From CAIUVD01 sp044338255 (lineage in GTDB: Bacteria > Planctomycetota > UBA11346), in NCBI GenBank assembly GCA_044338255.1, contig JBIILZ010000091.1:1-16343 (forward strand): DNA of 16,343 nucleotides, given 5' to 3'. Both the position numbers and the translations under genes were made by a program. Every line of letters begins with the position of its first letter. Positions within the stretch are counted from its first letter, which is position 1. Below, one piece after another: positions 1 to 6,828 of this stretch. Under the pieces are notes generated by a model that was not told where the DNA came from, did not search any database, and saw nothing but the letters and a program-made list of their open reading frames with translations.

Positions 1-112
1 CTCTGGTCTCTGGTCTCTGGTCTCTGGTCTCTGGTCTCTGGTCTCTGGTCTCTGGTCTCTGGTCTCTGGTCTCTGGTCCCTGGTCTCTGGTCCCTGGTCC
101 CTGGTCCCTGGT
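1..112. repeat. Heptamer tandem repeat CTCTGGT/CCCTGGT, 16 units
   Basis: Sixteen uninterrupted 7-bp units are visible. The first eleven are CTCTGGT, followed by CCCTGGT, CTCTGGT and three CCCTGGT. The array continues off the left edge, so its full size is unknown. The 7-bp phase carries on through two CACCAGT units and a CACCGTT (113-133), up to the stop codon of priA on the minus strand. The junction CTGGT-C-ACCAG (107-117) is a small inverted repeat. A 7-bp period is not a multiple of three, and the array lies downstream of priA, so it is probably non-coding. The unit is related to the 14-bp repeat at 3888-3943. Confidence 0.97.
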
Positions 113-132
113 CACCAGTCACCAGTCACCGT

Positions 133-2340
133 TCAAGAAGTCACATACGGGTCCACATCCACCACCACATTCACTCCCTTCCCCCTCGGCAATCCCCCCG
201 CCGCCTCCAGCCGATCCAGCAAACTCTGCGCCGCTCCCCTCGTCGCCGCCTTGATCAGGGCATGCCAGCGATGCTGCCCCTTCAGCAACGCCACCCCGGC
301 TGGATTGGGTCCCAGCAGCACCGCACCATCGAGAACGCCGCTCAGACGTGCGCCGTGCTCCTGCGCCACCAGCTGGACATTGGCCTCCGACTCGCCGCTC
401 CACAGGATGCGGATCAATCCGGCATAGGGAGGATATCCGTACTCTTCCCGGAGCTTCAATTCGGCATCGATGAAGGTCCGCGGCCGATGCTCGAGCGCCG
501 CGCGCAGGGCGAGGGCCTGGGTATCGAAGGCCTGGACCACCACTGTCCCCGGCTTCGCCCCGCGGCCGGCGCGGCCGGAGACTTGCGCGATCAGCTGCCA
601 GGTCTTCTCGGCAGCGCGGAAATCAGGTACCGCCAGGCCCTTGTCGGCGCAGATGATGCCGACCAGGGTCACGCGCGGGAAATCTAGGCCCTTGGCGACC
701 ATCTGCGTGCCCACCAGGCAATCGGCGCGGCCCTCGGCGAAGGCCTGGAAGAGCTTGGCGTGCCCCTGGCGCTCGCCGACGGTGTCGGCATCAACGCGTA
801 GCACCGAGAGCCCGGGTACGGCGGCGGTCAGCGCGTGGGCGAGCTGTTCGGTACCCAGGCCATGCGTCGAGAGCTGCGCCGCCTGGCAGGTCGGACAGGT
901 CTTGGGGAATTTCGTCTGGTGATTGCAGTAATGGCAGCGCAGCAGATCGGGGCCGCGATGCCAGGTCAGCGAGATGTCGCACTGCGGGCACATGATGGTC
1001 GCGCCGCAGCCCTTGCACGAGACCACCGGGCTCCAACCCCGGCGATTGAGGAGCACGATGGCCTGCTCGCCAGCGGCGCGGATCGCGCCTAGTCGCGTCA
1101 CCAGTTCACGCGAGAGGACCGCGGCGGCCTTCTGTGCCGAGCATTCCTCGCGCATGTCGATGAGGATCGGCGTCGGCAGGTTGCCTCCCAATGGCCGTTG
1201 CTTGAGGGTCAGCACGGTGAAGCGTTTACTGCGGCCGTTGTGTACCGTTTCCATCGACGGGGTCGCCGAGCCGAGGATCACCGGGATGGCCAGCTGCCGG
1301 CCATAGACCAGAGCCAGATCGCGGGCGTGGTAGCGCGGCACGGACTCTTGCTTGTAGGAGGTCTCGTGCTCTTCGTCGACGATGATCAGGCCGAGATCGG
1401 GGAGCGGGGCGAAGAGCGCCGAGCGCGTGCCGACCACCAGTGAGACTTCCCCGCGCGCGCAGCGGCGCCAGCTTTCGGCGCGATCGCCATCGGCCTGGGC
1501 GCTGTGCCAGACCACGACCTCGGGAAAGCGCGTGCGCACGCGCGCGCCGAGCTGGGGGGTGAGGCCGATTTCGGGCAGGAGGTACAGCACCTGCCGACCG
1601 CTGGCGATGACCTGCTGCGCGAGCTCGAGGTACACCAGGGTCTTTCCCGAGCCGGTGACGCCATAGAGCAGGAAGGGCTCATGGCGACGTTCCCGCACGG
1701 CTGCAGCCACGGCATCGACAGCGATCTGCTGCTCCTCGGTGAGCGCGAAGCGCTCATGCCGGGCCTGCAGATGGATCTCCTTGTCGCGGACCACGTCGGT
1801 GAGCACGGCGGCGCCGGCGGCGATGAGCTTGTCGAGGACGCCACGCGTCGACTTGGTGAGTTCGAGGATGCGCGGTACCGGTGTCGGCTCGGGCGGCAGG
1901 AGCGCCAGGACCTCGCGCTGGCGGACGGTGAGGGTCCCCGAAAAGCCCACGACCGGTGCCACCAGCGCGGTGCGTTCACGCTGGGCACCCTCACGTACCG
2001 GGGCGGGCACCGCGCCCGCGAGGAATTCACCAAGCGCACAGCGGTAGTAGCGCGCGCCCCAGCGGATCAGCGCCACCAGTGCCGGCGGCAGACGGACCTC
2101 GGGACTGATGGCGAGGATCGACTTCAGCGCGTAACCGGTGGGCAGCGCGCGCTGTTCGACAGCGAGTACGAAACCGCAGGCTTTGCGGCCCGCGAACGGC
2201 ACCGTCACGCAGGTCCCGACGGCGAGGTCGCTGACGCCTTCCGGCAGCAGATAGCTGTAGGCTTCGCGGCCCGGAATATCCAGGGCGATGTCCGCCTGCC
2301 ATACGTGGTTCTCAGCGCTCACAGGGGCTCTAGCATGCAT
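133..2340 (-). CDS. priA: Primosomal protein N' (PriA), replication-restart helicase
   Basis: PriA is a 3'-to-5' superfamily 2 DNA helicase that recognises stalled forks and reloads the replisome. From the ATG at 2340 the protein is 735 aa, close to E. coli PriA (732). Visible parts are an N-terminal 3'-DNA-binding domain (about 14-115), Walker A GVTGSGKT (227-234), the DEEH box (322-325), GSATPS (357-362), and a helicase-inserted zinc domain with eight cysteines (442, 445, 451, 454, 469, 472, 482, 485). The frame stays open upstream to an ATG at 2430, but those extra residues do not look like PriA. A GTG at 2322 would avoid overlapping the divergent thioesterase gene. No strong ribosome binding site decides between the starts. 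The stop codon abuts the heptamer repeat. Confidence 0.97.
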   Translation of the reverse strand: MHARAPVSAENHVWQADIALDIPGREAYSYLLPEGVSDLAVGTCVTVPFAGRKACGFVLAVEQRALPTGYALKSILAISPEVRLPPALVALIRWGARYYRCALGEFLAGAVPAPVREGAQRERTALVAPVVGFSGTLTVRQREVLALLPPEPTPVPRILELTKSTRGVLDKLIAAGAAVLTDVVRDKEIHLQARHERFALTEEQQIAVDAVAAAVRERRHEPFLLYGVTGSGKTLVYLELAQQVIASGRQVLYLLPEIGLTPQLGARVRTRFPEVVVWHSAQADGDRAESWRRCARGEVSLVVGTRSALFAPLPDLGLIIVDEEHETSYKQESVPRYHARDLALVYGRQLAIPVILGSATPSMETVHNGRSKRFTVLTLKQRPLGGNLPTPILIDMREECSAQKAAAVLSRELVTRLGAIRAAGEQAIVLLNRRGWSPVVSCKGCGATIMCPQCDISLTWHRGPDLLRCHYCNHQTKFPKTCPTCQAAQLSTHGLGTEQLAHALTAAVPGLSVLRVDADTVGERQGHAKLFQAFAEGRADCLVGTQMVAKGLDFPRVTLVGIICADKGLAVPDFRAAEKTWQLIAQVSGRAGRGAKPGTVVVQAFDTQALALRAALEHRPRTFIDAELKLREEYGYPPYAGLIRILWSGESEANVQLVAQEHGARLSGVLDGAVLLGPNPAGVALLKGQHRWHALIKAATRGAAQSLLDRLEAAGGLPRGKGVNVVVDVDPYVTS

Positions 2341-2343
2341 GCC

Positions 2344-2754
2344 ATGCCCACGATCAACCGGCGTATGCTTATCGACGATTGCGACGCCGCCGGCGTGGTT
2401 TTCGGCCCGCGACTCGCGGCTCTCGCCCATCAGGCTTATGAGGAAGTCCTCGCCGCCGTCGGTATCGATCTCGCGGCGCTGGTGCGCGGCGGAGAACTAG
2501 CCCTGCCCTATGTACATCTCGAGTGCGAATTTCGCGCCCCGTTGCGGCATGGTGATGAGATCGCCATCAACGTCATCGCCGGGCGCATCGGCAACAGCAG
2601 CTATACCGTGCACATCGACTTCCTGCGCGGTCAGGAATCTTGCGCCCGCGTTAGCCAGACGCACGTTGCCATCGCCTGCGCCACGCGCAGCAAGATCGAT
2701 CTCCCCGCCGACCTTCGCCAAGCCCTCGCGGCTCTTACTGTGTGCCCCTCATGA
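2344..2754 (+). CDS. 4-hydroxybenzoyl-CoA thioesterase-family (hotdog) acyl-CoA thioesterase
   Basis: The 136-aa product has the single hotdog-domain length of YbgC/4HBT-type thioesterases, which hydrolyse acyl-CoA or acyl-carrier thioesters in the cytoplasm. The N-terminal motif DDCDAAGVVFGPRL (residues 11-24) matches the family active-site signature, with D14 as the likely catalytic aspartate. It is followed by the expected long helix (AHQAYEEVLAAVG). An alternative ATG at 2335 adds three residues. Both starts lie within about 10 bp of the divergent priA start. The stop codon overlaps the start of the next gene as ATGA, which implies translational coupling. Sequence alone does not give the substrate. 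The open frame extends far upstream opposite priA, but that part is only a shadow. Confidence 0.87.
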   Translation: MPTINRRMLIDDCDAAGVVFGPRLAALAHQAYEEVLAAVGIDLAALVRGGELALPYVHLECEFRAPLRHGDEIAINVIAGRIGNSSYTVHIDFLRGQESCARVSQTHVAIACATRSKIDLPADLRQALAALTVCPS

Positions 2755-3047
2755 CCTACATCGTTTCGGTGACCATCCACGTCCAGCCCGAACAGCGCGC
2801 GGCGTTCATCGCCGCCAGCCGTGACAATGCCGAGCATTCGCGTCAGGAACCCGGCTGCCTGCAATTCGATGTCGCCCAGCACCATGATCAGCCCGACTGC
2901 TTCCATCTGTACGAGGCCTATCGCACGCCCGCTGATTTCGCCGTGCATCAGCAGTCCGCGCACTACCTGCGCTGGCGCGAGGCGGTGAATCCGTGGATGG
3001 CGCAACCGCGCGTCGGCGTCAAGTGGACGCGGTTGTCGCCGGCCTGA
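2751..3047 (+). CDS. Antibiotic-biosynthesis-monooxygenase (ABM) fold protein, LsrG/YgiN-like
   Basis: This 98-aa protein has the dimeric alpha+beta ABM fold pattern: an N-terminal beta strand (TYIVSVTIHV), then EPGCLQFDV, then FHLYEAYRTPADFAVHQQSAHY. The order 'glutamate-glycine, x-FDV, Y-EAY, x-FH, x-HY' resembles LsrG (autoinducer-2 phosphate isomerase) and YgiN-type quinol monooxygenases. The family is functionally mixed, so the substrate is not assigned. The ATG at 2751 forms a 4-bp ATGA overlap with the thioesterase stop. A GTG nine bases upstream is also in frame but less convincing. It sits between the thioesterase gene and proC in one short transcription unit. Confidence 0.82.
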   Translation: MTYIVSVTIHVQPEQRAAFIAASRDNAEHSRQEPGCLQFDVAQHHDQPDCFHLYEAYRTPADFAVHQQSAHYLRWREAVNPWMAQPRVGVKWTRLSPA

Positions 3048-3075
3048 TACGCATGTACTCCCTTGATGGTGCCCT

Positions 3076-3885
3076 ATGAGCCTGACTTCGATTTCCTTCA
3101 TTGGCGGCGGCAACATGGCCATGGCCATGATCAAGGGCCTGGTCGCGCTGCAGCCGCGACCGCGACTGACCGTCTCCGGTCCGAACGAGGACAAGCTCAT
3201 AGTCTTTTTTGAGATGGGGGTCGCCACCACCACCGACAATGCCGCCGCCGTCGCCGCCAGCGACCTCATCGTGCTCGCGATCAAACCGCAGAAGGCGGCG
3301 TTGGTGGTGCCGGATTTGGCGGCGGCCTGGAGCCCGGAGAAGATCCTCGTCTCGATCCTCGCCGGTACGACCACCACCAAGCTTGCGAGCTGGTTGCCGG
3401 CCGGTGCGCGCATCGTTCGCGCCATGCCCAATACGCCGTTGGCGATCGGCCAGGGCATGGTCGGGGTGTGCGCTGGCGCCACCGCCACTGCCGCCGATGT
3501 GGCTCAGGCCGAGGCCTTGTTCACGCCCTGCGGAAAAGTCCTGCGTCTCGCGGATGAAAGCCGCATGGATGCGATCACCGCCGTTAGCGGTTCGGGGCCG
3601 GCGTATGTCTTCGCCTTCGCCGAAGCCTTGATGAGCGGCGCCCAGGCTCTCGGGTTCACTGCTGATGAGGCGGCGCTGCTGGTTGGCCAGACGCTCACTG
3701 GCGCCACGGCCTATCTGCAACAGCAAGGCGTGGCCCAGGCGGCAACGCTACGGCAGAAGGTCACCAGCCCCGGTGGGACCACCGCCGCCGCCTTGGCGGT
3801 GTTGGCGGCTGGCGATCAGCTCGGTCTGATCACCCGTGCCCTGGCCGCCGCCGAGGCCCGGGGGCGCGAGCTGGGCAAGAGCTGA
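3076..3885 (+). CDS. proC: Pyrroline-5-carboxylate reductase
   Basis: ProC catalyses the last step of proline synthesis, NAD(P)H-dependent reduction of 1-pyrroline-5-carboxylate. The 269-aa length is normal for the family. An N-terminal Rossmann dinucleotide-binding segment (ISFIGGGNMAMAMIKGL, about 6-22) leads to the middle motifs LAIKPQ and RAMPNTP. The C-terminal P5CR signature is present in two parts, AVSGSGPAYVF and RQKVTSPGGTTAAAL. The gene starts 28 bp after the LsrG-like gene on the same strand, so it is probably co-transcribed. I see no functional link between them beyond position. The stop codon is followed two bases later by four 14-bp tandem repeats. Confidence 0.96.
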   Translation: MSLTSISFIGGGNMAMAMIKGLVALQPRPRLTVSGPNEDKLIVFFEMGVATTTDNAAAVAASDLIVLAIKPQKAALVVPDLAAAWSPEKILVSILAGTTTTKLASWLPAGARIVRAMPNTPLAIGQGMVGVCAGATATAADVAQAEALFTPCGKVLRLADESRMDAITAVSGSGPAYVFAFAEALMSGAQALGFTADEAALLVGQTLTGATAYLQQQGVAQAATLRQKVTSPGGTTAAALAVLAAGDQLGLITRALAAAEARGRELGKS

Positions 3886-3887
3886 GG

Positions 3888-3943
3888 CCTGTTCTCTGGG
3901 ACCTGTTCTCTGGGACCTGTTCGCTGGGACCTGTTCGCTGGGA
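3888..3943. repeat. 14-bp tandem repeat, four units, between convergent proC and araC-type gene
   Basis: Four contiguous units are seen: two of CCTGTTCTCTGGGA, then two of CCTGTTCGCTGGGA. They fill almost the whole 60-bp gap between the proC stop and the stop of the convergent regulator. Each unit can be read as a diverged dimer of the heptamer family at 1-112, sharing the core TCTCTGG followed by a CCTG half. I see no hairpin with a T-run here, so no intrinsic terminator is assigned. Confidence 0.97.
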
Positions 3944-3945
3944 TT

Positions 3946-4881
3946 TTAGCGTCGCCTGCGTGCAGGCAGAGCATGCTTCTTGAGGAGCTGCTCAGCCAGG
4001 CTGGTGGTCCGCACCAGCTTGTTGATCTGCGGCAGGTCGCCACGGAGGACGCCGGCTCGGAAGGCCCGTGGTGAACTGCCGTAGACGGTGCTGAAGACCT
4101 TGGAAAAATGGAAGGGATTGGGGAAGCCGGTGCGGGTTGCGATCTCCTGGATCGACAGATTTGTGCGGGTGAGCAGCGTCACCGCCCGGTCGAGGCGCAC
4201 CTGGCGCAGGGCTTCGATCGGGGAGACCCCGAGCGTGGACTGGAAGAGGCGACTGAGGTGGGTCTTGGACACGTCGACGGCGCGCGCGAGGTCACCGAGG
4301 GTGATCGGTTGGAGATCGCCATCCTCCCAGCACTCCTGGACGTAGGCGAGGGCGCCTTCGATCAGCGGATGACCGATGTCATCGTGATCATTGCTGGTGC
4401 CCATCAGGCCCGAGAGGTAGGCCACGAGGATCTGGCGCATGACGCCCTGGGCCTGTTCCGTGGCGACCTTGGCGACCTTCGCGACCTTGGCGGTAGAGTC
4501 GCCACGCCCGAGGAGCCAGCCCAGATGATGAAACAAGGGACGGAGGATGTCGTTGTCGGCCATCTGCCGCGACTTGGGCCACTCGTGCTGTGCCGGCAGT
4601 TTCGCACGTCGCTGGTCCAGATGGAAATGAAAATATCCATGACGGGTCGAACGGCGGGGGTCCCAGCGGAAGCTGTCGCGTTGCCCGGGTCGTGCCAGGA
4701 GCACCGTGCCAGGAGGGGCTTCAATAATCTCGCCGTCGACCTCCCATTGCACATTACCCGCGGTAATCCACACGAATTCAAAGTCGTGGAGGATCCGCGG
4801 TCCGAAGGTCGAGCCGGGCGGATATACCGCCATGCCCGAATTGGTGAAGGTGAAGCGCATCTGATCAGTGTTCGCGAACAT
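3946..4881 (-). CDS. AraC-family transcriptional regulator with N-terminal cupin sensor
   Basis: The 311-aa protein has two parts. An N-terminal cupin-like ligand-binding domain (about 15-110) includes FEFVWITAGNVQWEVDGE and PPGTVLLARPG. A C-terminal AraC/XylS double helix-turn-helix (about 205-300) includes SKTHLSRLFQSTLGVSP and IQEIATRTGFPNPFHFSKVF. Such proteins usually activate a neighbouring catabolic gene when a small ligand, often sugar-related, is bound. The gene is divergent from the phytanoyl-CoA dioxygenase-like gene, its most likely target. The linker holds a KVAKVAKVA run encoded by a 9-bp repeat. The ATG at 4881 follows a GAGG that lies inside the palindrome at 4876-4896; a second ATG seven codons in is possible. 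Confidence 0.93.
   Translation of the reverse strand: MFANTDQMRFTFTNSGMAVYPPGSTFGPRILHDFEFVWITAGNVQWEVDGEIIEAPPGTVLLARPGQRDSFRWDPRRSTRHGYFHFHLDQRRAKLPAQHEWPKSRQMADNDILRPLFHHLGWLLGRGDSTAKVAKVAKVATEQAQGVMRQILVAYLSGLMGTSNDHDDIGHPLIEGALAYVQECWEDGDLQPITLGDLARAVDVSKTHLSRLFQSTLGVSPIEALRQVRLDRAVTLLTRTNLSIQEIATRTGFPNPFHFSKVFSTVYGSSPRAFRAGVLRGDLPQINKLVRTTSLAEQLLKKHALPARRRR
4462..4488. repeat. 9-bp in-frame tandem repeat inside the araC-type gene
   Basis: Two copies of GGCGACCTT and one of CGCGACCTT lie in tandem, followed by a partial fourth unit. On the minus strand they encode the repeated tripeptide KVA in the linker between cupin and HTH domains. Because the period is a multiple of three, copy-number change would lengthen or shorten the linker without a frameshift. 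Confidence 0.9.
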
Positions 4882-4896
4882 GAGGCCCTCATGTTC
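4861..4896. promoter_or_regulatory. Nested palindromes over the start of the araC-type gene, candidate operator
   Basis: Three perfect inverted repeats lie side by side: CTGATCAG (4861-4868), TGTTCGCGAACA (4869-4880), and arms GAACATGAGG (4876-4885) and CCTCATGTTC (4887-4896) around one central base. They share TGTTC/GAACA half-sites. TGTTC occurs in direct orientation at 4869 and 4892, 23 bp apart, which is close to the two helical turns typical of AraC-family half-site pairs. The last palindrome contains both the GAGG and the ATG of the regulator, so in the mRNA it could also form a hairpin hiding the start. Its role as an operator is inference. Confidence 0.5.
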
Positions 4897-4949
4897 TTTT
4901 TAGAAAGGTTTCTGCCAATCCCAAATATGCCATTTTCGATTCCCATCGG

Positions 4950-4985
4950 TATACTGGCGACAACCGCTTCCGGAGAACACCGACC
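4950..4985 (+). promoter_or_regulatory. Possible -10 element and ribosome binding site of the dioxygenase gene
   Basis: TATACT at 4950-4955 is a five-of-six match to a sigma-70 -10 box. GGAG at 4972-4975 lies about ten bases before the ATG at 4986. I see no convincing -35 hexamer at the right distance. That would fit an activator-dependent promoter served by the divergent AraC-type protein, but it is weak evidence. Confidence 0.35.
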
Positions 4986-5951
4986 ATGTCGACGACGACC
5001 GCCCCATCCTCAACGCGACCCTTGGCTTCTCCCGAGCCGTCCCGCACCATGCAGCAGGCCGCACAGGCGGTCACCGATGAGCAGGTGAAGGCCTTCGTCG
5101 ATGGCGGCTTTCACGTCGGCGAGAAGCTCATTTCGGCGGCTGATTTGGCGGAATTGAAGGCCGACATGCTCAAGCTCGCCCGGGGCGGTTATCCATGTCC
5201 GTCGCTGCGGCCGTTGCCGGCGGCGATGAGCGATGAAGCGGTGCTGCAGAACATCCTCTGCATCCATCAGCCGCATTACATCAGCCCGGTCATGCGTCGT
5301 TTCGCCGAGCATCCGGCGGTCTGCGGCATTCTTTCGCGCATCACCGCCGCCCATCTTGCGCATTGGGATGGAGCGGTGAAATGCATGCAGACGATGCTCT
5401 TCGTGAAGCCTCCTGGCAAGCAGGGTCAGGCCTGGCACCAGGATGAGCGCTACATCCCGACGCGTGACCGCAGTCTCATTGGGGCGTGGATCGCCATTGA
5501 TGATGCGACCATTGAAAATGGCTGCCTGTGGGTGGTGCCCGGATCGCACCGCCACGGCTATCTCTTTCCGACCAAGGATCACGGCCAGCCGGATGAGTAT
5601 GACGCATCAGACATGGCCCAGGGATTCGATGAGCGACAGGCGGTCGCGGTCGAGGTCAAGGCCGGTTCAGTGGTGTTCTTCAATGGCTACCTCCTTCACC
5701 GATCGCTGAAGAATCGCAGCCAAGTCTATCGCCGGGCACTGGTCAGCCATTACATGAATGCGTGGTCGTTGTTGCCCTGGTACGAGGTCGACACGCCCAC
5801 GGGGAGGACGACCGTCGGTCTCGCCGACGCACGCAAGGTTTTCCCCGTCGCCGGCGTCGACCCCTATGCCTGGAAAGGTGTCGAGGAGATCGGGAACGAG
5901 GTGTTCCTGCGACAGTATGCCCAGGCCGAACGATCCACGGAAGGCGGCTGA
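4986..5951 (+). CDS. Phytanoyl-CoA dioxygenase (PhyH)-family Fe(II)/2-oxoglutarate oxygenase
   Basis: The 321-aa product belongs to the PhyH family of cupin-fold, non-haem iron oxygenases, which couple 2-oxoglutarate decarboxylation to substrate hydroxylation. The iron-binding triad is visible: H151 and D153 in WHQDERYIP, and H238 in FFNGYLLHRS. R249 or R250 follows at the distance expected for 2-oxoglutarate binding. PGSH at 185-188 is also typical. The first about 25 residues are Ser/Thr/Pro-rich and poorly structured, so a start at the ATG encoding M22 is possible, but the GGAG before 4986 favours the longer form. The substrate is not predictable; there is no sign that it acts on phytanoyl-CoA. 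Expression is probably controlled by the divergent AraC-type gene. Confidence 0.9.
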   Translation: MSTTTAPSSTRPLASPEPSRTMQQAAQAVTDEQVKAFVDGGFHVGEKLISAADLAELKADMLKLARGGYPCPSLRPLPAAMSDEAVLQNILCIHQPHYISPVMRRFAEHPAVCGILSRITAAHLAHWDGAVKCMQTMLFVKPPGKQGQAWHQDERYIPTRDRSLIGAWIAIDDATIENGCLWVVPGSHRHGYLFPTKDHGQPDEYDASDMAQGFDERQAVAVEVKAGSVVFFNGYLLHRSLKNRSQVYRRALVSHYMNAWSLLPWYEVDTPTGRTTVGLADARKVFPVAGVDPYAWKGVEEIGNEVFLRQYAQAERSTEGG

Positions 5952-5960
5952 GCAAGCCGC
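5944..5960. terminator. Short hairpin between convergent dioxygenase and HDOD genes
   Basis: The arms GCGGCT and AGCCGC are perfect complements around a five-base loop and span the dioxygenase stop codon. The gap between the two convergent genes is only 14 bp. No run of T follows on either strand, so termination activity is uncertain. Confidence 0.25.
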
Positions 5961-5965
5961 GGCCT

Positions 5966-6820
5966 CTATTTCGCGCCCGCCTCGAACATCTCTACTGATT
6001 CCCATTCGTCGAGGAAACGGTTGAGCAGCGGTTGATAATCGTCGAGGCGCAGGCCGAGGCGGGCGAGGGCGCTGTCGTCGAGACCCCAGATGAAGCGATC
6101 GGAGCCGGTGACATGTCCGCAGGCGCGGGCGAGCAGGCGCGCGAGGTGCACCACCGCCACCAGGTCGTGATGGGCGTCGGCCTGTTTGGGGCGATCGTAG
6201 TAGCGGATGCAACTCAGCAGCAGCGGGTGCAGGTTCCAGCTGCGCGCGAGGAGGTAGCCGAGGTCGCCGGTGTCGGCGCCGAGTTCGCTGTGCAGCAGGT
6301 GCGCGAGCGGACCTTCGCCTTTTTCCTGACGGGCGAGGGCGCCGGCGTATTCGTTGGGGAAGCGCATCACGGCCAGGGCCGTACCGAGGTCGTGCACCAG
6401 CCCGGCGGCGTGGAGGGTCTCATCGTCGATGGCCGAGAGCGGCGAGTTGTGGTGCCGAGCGGCCACCGTCCGAGCGATGATGCGGGTGAGGATGCCGCAG
6501 GCATGTCCGAGCCGCCAGCAGCCATCGATGATGCGTTCGGCGGTGTCCGGGATGGGCACGAATCCGCGCGTCAGGCCGAGCACGCCGCCAAGTCCGAGCG
6601 AACGTAAGGCTTCGGAGAGTCTGGTGCTGCCATCGTCGGTCTGATTGGCCTGACCGAGGACCATGGCCGTGAGCATCGGATCGGAATTGATCAGCGAGCG
6701 CACGACCTCTTCCGATGAGCCTGGATCAGTGATCAGCTGCTTGAGCGTGGTGAGGGTCTTCGCGGAGGTGAAGCCGGCAGTGGAATGGATCCGACTAGCG
6801 ATCGTGGGCAGGGGGATCAT
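5966..6820 (-). CDS. HDOD-domain signalling protein
   Basis: From the ATG at 6820 the protein is 284 aa and consists almost entirely of one HDOD domain, a non-catalytic relative of HD phosphohydrolases found in bacterial signalling and motility control. Visible features are the N-terminal helical part (TLKQLITDPGSSEEVVRSLI, then SDPMLTAMVLGQAN), the turn LSEALRSLGLGGVLGLTRGF, and a central HAAGLVHDLGTALAV, where a catalytic HD pair would lie. LARSWNLHPLLLSCIRYYDRP then follows, as in other HDOD proteins. No receiver, GGDEF or EAL domain is attached. The start lies 8 bp after the stop of the upstream small gene, so the two form one transcription unit. The frame is open further upstream, but that part overlaps the small gene and is not used. 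Confidence 0.85.
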   Translation of the reverse strand: MIPLPTIASRIHSTAGFTSAKTLTTLKQLITDPGSSEEVVRSLINSDPMLTAMVLGQANQTDDGSTRLSEALRSLGLGGVLGLTRGFVPIPDTAERIIDGCWRLGHACGILTRIIARTVAARHHNSPLSAIDDETLHAAGLVHDLGTALAVMRFPNEYAGALARQEKGEGPLAHLLHSELGADTGDLGYLLARSWNLHPLLLSCIRYYDRPKQADAHHDLVAVVHLARLLARACGHVTGSDRFIWGLDDSALARLGLRLDDYQPLLNRFLDEWESVEMFEAGAK

Positions 6821-6828
6821 CGCGAGCG

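Noticed and set aside
1..133. CRISPR-like array
   Set aside because: The units are 7 bp and contiguous, with no spacers.
1504..2343. Long plus-strand open frame leading into the thioesterase gene
   Set aside because: It lies opposite priA and its residues resemble no protein; only the part from about 2335/2344 has thioesterase motifs.
2341..2430. N-terminal extension of priA to the ATG at 2430
   Set aside because: The extra 30 residues are not PriA-like, and the length from 2340 already matches the family; it would also overlap the thioesterase active-site codons.
2742..2750. GTG start of the LsrG-like gene nine bases upstream
   Set aside because: The ATG at 2751 gives the usual ATGA coupling and the normal N-terminus.
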